A DNA stretch of 6,865 bases from Bacteroidales bacterium. Lineage in GTDB: Bacteria > Bacteroidota > Bacteroidia > Bacteroidales > UBA932. The notes under the pieces were generated by a model. That model saw only the letters and a program-made list of their open reading frames with translations, was not told the origin of the DNA and did no database searches. Both the position numbers and the translations under genes were made by a program. The DNA is taken from NCBI GenBank assembly GCA_017555445.1, contig JAFZGK010000116.1:1-6865 (forward strand), in the 5' to 3' direction. Of the stretch, positions 1 through 5,705 are shown one piece after another (the first letter of the stretch is position 1; each line of letters opens with the position of its first letter).

Positions 1-63
1 ATCTACGCCGAATCTGTATATCAAGGCATTCGCGAAAGCTTCACACTCATGGTCCGCGAATAG
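1..63 (+). CDS. C-terminal end of an unidentified gene (partial, 5' end outside window)
   Basis: Frame 1 is open from the window edge to a TAG at 61-63 and gives 20 residues ending in TLMVRE, an amphipathic tail with no recognisable motif. Its codons (ATC, TAC, GCC, GGC, CGC, CTC) fit the neighbouring genes apart from CAA and repeated GAA. The call is weak. All three plus frames are open over these 60 bases, and the minus strand also holds an ATG-initiated reading frame running from 66 to the edge. The plus-strand reading is preferred on codon use and because every clear gene in the window lies on this strand. No terminator hairpin is visible between the stop and the parE promoter. Confidence 0.42.
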   Translation: MYAESVYQGIRESFTLMVRE

Positions 64-84
64 CATTTTTCCCAAAAAATTTCC

Positions 85-92
85 TATCTTTG
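85..92 (+). promoter_or_regulatory. Bacteroidota-type -7 promoter box of parE
   Basis: TATCTTTG is an exact match to the Bacteroidota -7 consensus TAnnTTTG, which is used by the primary sigma factor of this phylum. It lies 23 bases before the parE start, so transcription would begin around 96-100 and leave a leader of under 20 bases. No good -33 TTTG/TTG element is seen 19-21 bases upstream; only a T-run at 66-70 lies nearby. The same octamer precedes purT at almost the same distance. Confidence 0.6.
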
Positions 93-115
93 CCCGATAT
101 TGTCTTTTAAGGAAT

Positions 116-2044
116 ATGGCAAAGGAAACAGAAAATATTGCAGCCAATTATGGCGACGACAACATCAGGACGCTCGAGGGCGTGGAGCACATCCGTCTGA
201 GACCGGGAATGTACATCGGTACTCTTGGTAACGGTGACGATGCGGCGGACGGTATCTATGTGCTTCTGAAGGAGGTCGTCGACAACTCCATCGATGAGTT
301 CTCTGCTGGATTCGGAAAGCAGATCCAGATCAATGTAAGCGAAAAAGAGGTGACAGTGAGGGACTTCGGACGAGGTATCCCTCTCAATTCTGTCGTGAAG
401 GCAGTAAGCATCCTCAACACCGGTGGCAAGTATGACTCCAAGGGCTACAAGAAGTCCGTTGGTCTGAACGGTGTGGGTCTCAAGGCTGTGAATGCGCTTT
501 CGTCGTATTTCCGCGTGGAGGCTTACCGTGACGGAATGTGTTCTTGGGCTACCTTCAGCGCCGGCAAGCTGACTGACTCCGGAATGAATGAGACCAAAGA
601 GAAGAACGGTACATTCGTGCAGTTCACTCCGGACGACCTTCTTTTCGTAGGTTACTCATACCGTATGGAGTATGTCGAGCACATGATCAAGAACTATTCG
701 TACTTGAAGAAGGGCTTGACTCTCAACCTCAACGGCACTCCATACAAATCTGAGAACGGTCTCCTTGACCTTATCAACGAGAACCTTTCGGAAACTCCTT
801 TCTACCAGCCTATCCATATTTCAGGCGAAGACATCGAGATCGTGATCACTCACGGAAGCAACTATGGTGAGAACATCACTTCGTTCGTGAACGGTCAGAA
901 CACCCGCGACGGAGGTACCCACCTTGCAGCTGTACGTGAGGCTGTATCAAAGACTCTCAAGGAGTTCTTCAAGACATATTCGAAGAAGGATTTCGCTCCA
1001 GAGGACATCCGTCAGGGCATCATCGGAGCGATCAGCATCCAGATTCAGGAGCCTATCTTCGCCAACCAGGCAAAGACAAAGCTCGGTTCCACCTATATGT
1101 GGACTACAGAAACCGAGAATCCGGACGGCACACGCAGCAGCGAGCAGGGTCCGACCATCAGAAGCTTCGTCAATGATTTCGTAAAGACTACTCTTGACAA
1201 TTATCTCCACATGCACAAGGAGATCGTGCCAGTGCTTCAGGAGAAGATCATGTCTTCGGAGAAGGAGCGTCAGGAGATCTCGTCAATCCAGAAGAAGACA
1301 AAGGAGCGCAACAAGCGTACAAGCGTGTACAACAAGAAGTTGCGTGACTGCAAATATCATTATAAGGACAAGCTTCCTGCAGCCAAGGAGGACCTCCGCG
1401 ACCAGACAAGCATCTTCATCACCGAGGGAGACTCTGCGAGCGGAACCATCACCAAGGCCCGCAATGCAGAGACCCAGGCTGTGTTCTCGCTCCGCGGTAA
1501 GCCGATGAACTGCTACAAGGAGGGTCCTAAGAAGTTCGCCGAGAATGAGGAGCTCAACCTTCTCATTAATGCACTCGGACTTGAGGAGGACATCGACGAT
1601 CTCCGCTACAGAAGAATCATCGTAGCAACCGATGCCGATGACGATGGTATGCATATCCGCATGCTCGTTCTCACATTCTTCCTTAAATATTATCCTGACC
1701 TCGTAAGAAGAGGACACGTGTACATTCTTCAGACTCCGCTCTTCAGAGTGAAGACAAAGAATGAGGTGCGCTACTGCTACAACCAGGAAGAGAAGGAGAA
1801 GGCAATCGCTTCAATGAAGGGCAAGGTGGAGATCACACGATTCAAAGGTCTCGGAGAGATCTCGTGGGAGGAGTTCACCGGCTTCATCGGCAAGGACATG
1901 AGACTCGACAAGGTGCGTCTCAGCGACGAGGAGTCGATCAAGGAGATCATGGAGTTCTTCATGGGAGAGAACACTTACGAGAGACAGACTTTCATTTATG
2001 ACAATCTCAAGAGCGCTCAGGAGCTCGAAGATGTAAACATTTAA
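116..2044 (+). CDS. parE: DNA topoisomerase IV subunit B (ATPase subunit)
   Basis: This is the ATPase and TOPRIM subunit of topoisomerase IV, which with ParC decatenates daughter chromosomes and relaxes supercoils in the cytoplasm. The 642 residues hold a GHKL ATPase (about 15-215) with the Mg/ATP motif EVVDNSIDE (E53, N57), D83 in the DFGRGIP adenine pocket, and the glycine lid LNGVG at 117-121. A transducer domain follows, with the ATP-contacting loop at Q318-A319-K320. The TOPRIM metal site is E437 (TEGDSASG) and D506/D508/D510 (DADDDG). ParE is preferred over GyrB because the N-terminus (HIRLRPGMYIG, then DGIYVLLKE) matches Bacteroidota ParE, whereas GyrB of the phylum reads EAVRKRPAMYIG; GyrB cannot be fully excluded without alignment. 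The ATG at 116 follows AAGGA (109-113) at only 2 bases, but the next Met is M32, inside a conserved motif. parC is not adjacent here. An acyltransferase gene begins 4 bases after the stop. Confidence 0.93.
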   Translation: MAKETENIAANYGDDNIRTLEGVEHIRLRPGMYIGTLGNGDDAADGIYVLLKEVVDNSIDEFSAGFGKQIQINVSEKEVTVRDFGRGIPLNSVVKAVSILNTGGKYDSKGYKKSVGLNGVGLKAVNALSSYFRVEAYRDGMCSWATFSAGKLTDSGMNETKEKNGTFVQFTPDDLLFVGYSYRMEYVEHMIKNYSYLKKGLTLNLNGTPYKSENGLLDLINENLSETPFYQPIHISGEDIEIVITHGSNYGENITSFVNGQNTRDGGTHLAAVREAVSKTLKEFFKTYSKKDFAPEDIRQGIIGAISIQIQEPIFANQAKTKLGSTYMWTTETENPDGTRSSEQGPTIRSFVNDFVKTTLDNYLHMHKEIVPVLQEKIMSSEKERQEISSIQKKTKERNKRTSVYNKKLRDCKYHYKDKLPAAKEDLRDQTSIFITEGDSASGTITKARNAETQAVFSLRGKPMNCYKEGPKKFAENEELNLLINALGLEEDIDDLRYRRIIVATDADDDGMHIRMLVLTFFLKYYPDLVRRGHVYILQTPLFRVKTKNEVRYCYNQEEKEKAIASMKGKVEITRFKGLGEISWEEFTGFIGKDMRLDKVRLSDEESIKEIMEFFMGENTYERQTFIYDNLKSAQELEDVNI

Positions 2045-2048
2045 TATT

Positions 2049-2600
2049 ATGTGGAGAAAATTTTGCGGATGGCTGCTTAAGGCCCTCGGATGGACAGCGG
2101 ATACTCCTGTCGTACCAGAAGACAAATGTATTATCCTCGGTGTGCCGCACACATCAATCTGGGATTTCGTGATTTCATACCTTTATTATGTATCAGTGGG
2201 CGGTAAGCCTTACTGCATGGTGAAGGGTGATCTCTTCGTAGGACCTCTCGGCTGGCTTCTCCGCAAGATGGGTGGTATCCCCGTGGACAGAAAGAGAGGA
2301 AGCGGCGTGGCTCTTAGCGTCATCAAGGAGATGAAGTCAAAGAAGGTCGTGCACCTCGCTCTCGCGCCTGAGGGAACACGTCAGCCGGTAAAGCGTTGGA
2401 AGACAGGTTTCCACACAATAGCCCGCGAGGTGGGATGCCCGGTATACATGGGGTATTTCGACTGGGGCACAAAACATGTCAGCCGTGGTGAGAAGGTTGA
2501 ACTTACCGATGACGCGAAGGCTGATATGGCACGAATTCAGGAGCTTTACGAGCAGATGCATCTCGTGGGCAAACATCCGGAGCTTTATCGTACTAAATAA
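2049..2600 (+). CDS. PlsC-type lysophospholipid acyltransferase (1-acylglycerol-3-phosphate acyltransferase family)
   Basis: This is a short (183 aa) member of the LPLAT family, which moves an acyl chain from acyl-ACP or acyl-CoA to a lysophospholipid or related acceptor at the inner face of the membrane. All family blocks are visible: HTSIWD, the catalytic H34-x4-D39; a KGDLF segment around 59-63; GGIPVDR at 75-81; and the acceptor-phosphate motif APEGTR with E108-G109-T110-R111, followed by KTGF at 118-121. Classical PlsC enzymes are usually longer, around 240 aa, and have a clearer N-terminal membrane helix. Here only a short hydrophobic N-terminus (WLLKALGW) is seen, so the acceptor cannot be assigned. 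The start is 4 bases after the parE stop, in an AT-rich stretch with no Shine-Dalgarno, which indicates co-transcription with parE. The acyl-activating enzyme that follows 23 bases downstream could supply its acyl donor (inference). Confidence 0.85.
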   Translation: MWRKFCGWLLKALGWTADTPVVPEDKCIILGVPHTSIWDFVISYLYYVSVGGKPYCMVKGDLFVGPLGWLLRKMGGIPVDRKRGSGVALSVIKEMKSKKVVHLALAPEGTRQPVKRWKTGFHTIAREVGCPVYMGYFDWGTKHVSRGEKVELTDDAKADMARIQELYEQMHLVGKHPELYRTK

Positions 2601-2623
2601 ACCTATACCTAAATTTATATTTT

Positions 2624-4306
2624 ATGATTCAAGTGTACAAAAGAGTACAGAAGGTGAGGGAGAAATATATGGATACCCTTGCAAAACTGTACGACTATGG
2701 TACCGCTGCATACAGCAAGAAGCAGTATACACAGTGGTACGACACTACTGAAGGAGGCTATACCTTCAGTTCATTCAAAGAGAAGTGTGACAATCTTTCA
2801 AAGAAGCTTACTCAATACGGCATCGGAGCAGGTGATAAGGTTGCGATTCTTTCGCAGAGCATGCCGAACTGGTCAGTGGCTTTCTTCAGCCTTGTTCCAT
2901 TCGGACGCATCGCAATTCCTATTCTTCCTGACAGCTCGGAAAACGAGGTTACAAACATCCTAAACCACTCTGAAAGCAAGGTAATCTTCGTATCACAGAA
3001 GCTTGCAGGCAAGCTCAGCAAGGAGTGCCGTGACAAGATGACTCTCGTCATTGACCTTGACACTTTTGAAGTACTTCAGGCTGATGATGAGCAGTTTACA
3101 TGCGACGGAAAGACATCCGTCCCTACTCCAGACGATATCGCAACCATCATCTACACTTCAGGTACTACAGGCAGCGCAAAGGGTGTGGTTCTCAGCCATA
3201 GAAACCTTGCATCCAATGTGATCACATGCTACCATGCCTGCAAGAGGACAAAGAAGGACAGATGGCTTTCAGTACTTCCGATGGCACATACGCTTGAGAT
3301 GACTCTCGGTATGCTTTATCCGTTGTACTGCGGTGCAACTGTATATTATCTTCCGAAGCCGCCAGTGGCATCATTGCTCATGAAGGCTCTCAAGATCGTG
3401 AAGCCGACCACCATGCTCACAGTTCCGCTCATCATCGAGAAGGTATACAAGGGCAGCGTGCTTCCTACGATCCAGAAGAGCCGTACTCTCACATGGATGA
3501 ACGAGCACATGCACGGCCTCATGTGCCGCATCATCGGCATGAAGCTCAAGGCTACTTTCGGAGGTCATGTGACATTCTATGGTATCGGTGGAGCAAAGCT
3601 CGACCCTGAGGTAGAGAAGTTCCTTCTTGATGCGAAGTTCCCATATGCCATCGGTTACGGTCTCACAGAGACTTCCCCACTCCTCGGTTATGCGATGAAC
3701 GGCTGGAGAACAGTAGGTTCATTCGGTTATCCGGTATATAACGTAAGACTCAAGCTTCATAACATCAATCCGGAAACCGGTGAGGGTGAAGTAGTTGCAA
3801 AGGGTCCGAACGTGATGCTCGGCTATTACAAGGATCCTGTCCGCACAAAGAGCGTATTCACAGAGGACGGATGGTTCCGCACAAGCGACATCGCCATCCA
3901 GGATGAAAAGGGTCGTTTCTTCATCAAGGGACGTAACAGCAATATGATTCTCGGACCTTCAGGTGAGAACATCTATCCTGAGGAGATCGAGAATGTGATC
4001 AACAATGTTGAGGGCGTAAGCGAGTCCATCGTCGTAGAACGTGACGGCAAGCTCGTGGCTCTCGTCCAGCCGGCAGAGAACTTCATCCAGTGGGACAAGG
4101 AGAGCGAGGACAAGCTCTATGAAAAGCTTGACAGCTGGAAGGCGAAGGTGCTCAAAGCCACCAACAAGAGCGTGAGCAAGGCTTCACAGGTAAGTTCTGT
4201 CGAGGTGATGAAGGAGCCTTTCGAGAAGACTGCAACTCAGAAGATCCGCCGATTCAAGTACAAGCATTCGGCACCTACCGTAGAGGAGGAAAAGGAGAAG
4301 AAATAA
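2624..4306 (+). CDS. Long-chain fatty acyl-CoA / acyl-ACP synthetase (AMP-binding, ANL superfamily)
   Basis: This enzyme activates a carboxylic acid, most likely a long-chain fatty acid, with ATP to an acyl-adenylate and then transfers it to a thiol (CoA or ACP). The 560 residues carry the ANL motifs in order: the P-loop YTSGTTGSAKG at 177-187; LPMAHTLE, a substrate-side motif typical of long-chain synthetases; YGIGGAKLDPEVEKFL; the adenylate motif YGLTETSP starting at Y345; GWFRTSD with ribose-binding D422; the hinge GR at 436-437; GENIYPEEIE at 447-456; and C-terminal catalytic K540 in TQKIRRFK. The length suits the long-chain (FadD/FAA1-like) group. There is no signal peptide; the protein is cytosolic or membrane-peripheral and ends in a charged tail rich in E and K. 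The 23-base gap to the acyltransferase is AT-rich with no clear terminator or promoter, so the two are probably one operon. Whether CoA or ACP is the acceptor cannot be read from the sequence. Confidence 0.88.
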   Translation: MIQVYKRVQKVREKYMDTLAKLYDYGTAAYSKKQYTQWYDTTEGGYTFSSFKEKCDNLSKKLTQYGIGAGDKVAILSQSMPNWSVAFFSLVPFGRIAIPILPDSSENEVTNILNHSESKVIFVSQKLAGKLSKECRDKMTLVIDLDTFEVLQADDEQFTCDGKTSVPTPDDIATIIYTSGTTGSAKGVVLSHRNLASNVITCYHACKRTKKDRWLSVLPMAHTLEMTLGMLYPLYCGATVYYLPKPPVASLLMKALKIVKPTTMLTVPLIIEKVYKGSVLPTIQKSRTLTWMNEHMHGLMCRIIGMKLKATFGGHVTFYGIGGAKLDPEVEKFLLDAKFPYAIGYGLTETSPLLGYAMNGWRTVGSFGYPVYNVRLKLHNINPETGEGEVVAKGPNVMLGYYKDPVRTKSVFTEDGWFRTSDIAIQDEKGRFFIKGRNSNMILGPSGENIYPEEIENVINNVEGVSESIVVERDGKLVALVQPAENFIQWDKESEDKLYEKLDSWKAKVLKATNKSVSKASQVSSVEVMKEPFEKTATQKIRRFKYKHSAPTVEEEKEKK

Positions 4307-4337
4307 AAATTTTTCGACCATAAGAGGGTTTTTTCCT

Positions 4338-4345
4338 CAAATTTG
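4338..4345 (+). promoter_or_regulatory. Candidate -7 box for the ompA-like gene
   Basis: CAAATTTG differs from the Bacteroidota -7 consensus TAnnTTTG only at its first base. A T-rich element at 4310-4315 (TTTTTC) lies about 22 bases upstream, close to the usual -33 spacing but not a consensus match. If used, transcription would start near 4349-4353, exactly at the foot of the inverted repeat described next, giving a leader of about 35 bases. The gap between the synthetase gene and this one holds no convincing terminator, so read-through from upstream is also possible. Confidence 0.4.
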
Positions 4346-4349
4346 TATA

Positions 4350-4394
4350 GGCGTTTCATAACAACACATTTAATAGTAGTGGTTATGAAACGTC
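4350..4394 (+). promoter_or_regulatory. Inverted repeat in the ompA-like leader, pairing over the start codon
   Basis: CGTTTCATAAC at 4352-4362 is perfectly complementary to GTTATGAAACG at 4382-4392. The pairing extends outward by one G-U (4351/4393) and one G-C (4350/4394), and inward, past a 2-base bulge, by CAC/GTG (4365-4367 with 4379-4381). The loop is AT-rich. In RNA this would be a stem of about 13-16 bp with the ATG start codon (4385-4387) in its 3' arm. It could limit ribosome access, or stabilise the mRNA as 5' stem-loops do in E. coli ompA. Either role is inference. As DNA it could also be a dyad operator site. Confidence 0.55.
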
Positions 4395-5614
4395 TTAACT
4401 TTTTATTTGGAGCTGCGGCTCTGATTGCTGTCTCATTGACAGCCACCCCTGCGCTCAATGCACAGGAGAACGGAAACAGGGATGAGAACGGAAAAGTTGT
4501 CCGTGGCCCTTATGAAACAAACCGATTTGGCGACAATTGGTTTATCGGTGCGGGAGGTGGCATCAACATCCTGCTCAATGAAGGATATGATATAAGAATC
4601 TCCCCAAGCATTGATGCCAATCTCGGCAAATGGTTCACTCCAGCTGTCGGTATGAGGATCGGTTATCAGGGATTCCAGACCGGTGCATGGTCAGACCAGG
4701 CTACTGCACTTGCTCCTGTATTGGACACTGAACAGGGTCAGTATCTGACAAAACTCGGCTACATGTACTTCCACGGCGATTTTCTCTGGAACATGTCCGA
4801 CGCACTGGGAGGCTATAAGGAAACCAGATTCTGGAACCTCGTGCCATACGCTCACGCAGGGTTCTTCCGCACTTATGGCCTGGACAACAGCACCTATGCA
4901 AACAACGAGATTGCTGCCGGAGCAGGTCTTCTGCATAATCTCCGCCTTGTCGAAAGACTCGATCTTGTCATCGACATGAGAGCTACCCTGGTGAACGGAC
5001 GAGTGATCCAGTCAGATGGTGTAGCTATTCTTCCTTCTGTGACTGCGGGTCTTGCTGTGGATCTTGGATGGCCAGCTTTCACAAGAACATCCACAATCGT
5101 TGCAGCAGTCGAAGCTGCCAACGAGGAAAGAGCGGCAATTCTTGAGACTGCCATGGCAGCAATGGAAGTGGCGAATGCAGCACTTGAGGTGGAGAACGCC
5201 GGACTGGCAAAGGAGAATTCAGCTTTGAAGAAACAGGTGAACACATTGAAGAATCAGCCGAAGATGGACTATACTACTTTCTTCGATGAAATGGGACCTG
5301 CGACTCTCTATTTCAACATCGGCCAGGCCGTCCTCAACGAGAAGGAGCTTGCACATCTTGACTTCCTCGCAAAGAACCTGATCGAGAAAGTGGACAAGAA
5401 CACGAAGATATATCTCACAGTGATGGGATCAGCTGACGGCAACACTGGTGGAGCAAAGCGCAATCAGCAGCTCAGTGAGGCTCGAGGAAAGTATGTATTC
5501 GACATTCTCACCACAAAGTACGGCATCGCAAAAGAAAGACTGATCGTGAAGTCTGAGGTGGTAAAGAAGGCTGCAAAGCCAGAACTCAGCAGAGCGGTTG
5601 TGATTTCTTTCTGA
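4385..5614 (+). CDS. OmpA-family outer-membrane protein (barrel, coiled coil, peptidoglycan-binding domain)
   Basis: This 409-residue envelope protein links the outer membrane to peptidoglycan. Residues 1-26 form a signal peptide: MKR, a hydrophobic core FLFGAAALIAVSL, and probable cleavage after ALNA, before Q27. Residues from about 30 to 235 look like an N-terminal beta-barrel, with alternating aromatic/Gly strands such as NWFIGAGGGINI, MRIGYQGF and YMYFHGDFLWNM. Residues 238-291 form an Ala/Glu/Asn-rich heptad stretch (EERAAILETAMAAME onward), probably a coiled coil that spans the periplasm. Residues from about 298 to 409 are an OmpA domain with GSADGNTGG (D351) and NQQLSEARGKYV (R367), the Asp and Arg positions that bind diaminopimelate in the family, and it ends in RAVVISF. 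The usual GHTD is GSAD here. The ATG at 4385 is chosen because it starts the signal peptide; an in-frame TTG at 4343 would add 14 residues before it. A strong terminator follows 18 bases after the stop. Confidence 0.88.
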   Translation: MKRLNFLFGAAALIAVSLTATPALNAQENGNRDENGKVVRGPYETNRFGDNWFIGAGGGINILLNEGYDIRISPSIDANLGKWFTPAVGMRIGYQGFQTGAWSDQATALAPVLDTEQGQYLTKLGYMYFHGDFLWNMSDALGGYKETRFWNLVPYAHAGFFRTYGLDNSTYANNEIAAGAGLLHNLRLVERLDLVIDMRATLVNGRVIQSDGVAILPSVTAGLAVDLGWPAFTRTSTIVAAVEAANEERAAILETAMAAMEVANAALEVENAGLAKENSALKKQVNTLKNQPKMDYTTFFDEMGPATLYFNIGQAVLNEKELAHLDFLAKNLIEKVDKNTKIYLTVMGSADGNTGGAKRNQQLSEARGKYVFDILTTKYGIAKERLIVKSEVVKKAAKPELSRAVVISF

Positions 5615-5632
5615 TAATAAGTAATATTTTTT

Positions 5633-5673
5633 GGCAAGGACGGATCTCTACCGGGGATTCGTCTTTGTTTTTT
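5633..5673 (+). terminator. Rho-independent terminator after the ompA-like gene
   Basis: The left arm CAAGGACGGATC (5635-5646) pairs with GATTCGTCTTTG (5656-5667) over 12 bp, including two G-U pairs. Two more G-U pairs are possible at the base (5633-5634 with 5668-5669), and the 9-base loop can close partly. A run of six T follows at 5668-5673. The hairpin starts 18 bases after the ompA-like stop codon. The T-run abuts the purT promoter box, so terminator and promoter are nearly fused. Confidence 0.85.
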
Positions 5674-5675
5674 AT

Positions 5676-5683
5676 TATCTTTG
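5676..5683 (+). promoter_or_regulatory. Bacteroidota-type -7 promoter box of purT
   Basis: TATCTTTG matches TAnnTTTG exactly and is identical to the octamer before parE. It lies 22 bases before the purT ATG (23 for parE), so the leader would be about 15-19 bases. The position expected for a -33 element falls inside the terminator hairpin (around 5653-5656, GGGG) and does not match TTTG. TTTG at 5664-5667 is too close to serve. No Shine-Dalgarno is apparent between the box and the start. Confidence 0.6.
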
Positions 5684-5705
5684 TGAAGATATAATACCTG
5701 ATACT

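Noticed and set aside
1283..1717. 144-codon reading frame on the minus strand inside parE
   Set aside because: It lies wholly antisense to the TOPRIM-coding part of parE, its translation is low-complexity and without motif, and it follows from the codon bias of parE. The same holds for the other antisense or out-of-frame stretches inside the five clear genes.
2601..2623. Possible -7 box in the AT-rich gap before the acyl-CoA synthetase gene (TAAATTTA, TATATTTT)
   Set aside because: Both lack the final G of TAnnTTTG and lie too close to the ATG to leave a usable leader; the gap more likely serves as an AT-rich ribosome-binding region.
2476..2751. 91-codon plus-strand reading frame bridging the acyltransferase and synthetase genes
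   Set aside because: It overlaps both well-supported genes in another frame and has no recognisable motif.
4305..4338. Possible terminator after the acyl-CoA synthetase gene (A5T5 palindrome at 4305-4314; GAGG/CCTC around a T-run at 4324-4338)
   Set aside because: The stems are only 4-5 bp, one is pure A/T, and no T-run follows the second; far weaker than the terminator at 5633-5673.
4343..4384. Upstream in-frame TTG start for the ompA-like gene, adding 14 residues
   Set aside because: It would place 14 extra residues before an excellent signal peptide that starts at the ATG at 4385, and the TTG is itself part of the candidate -7 box.
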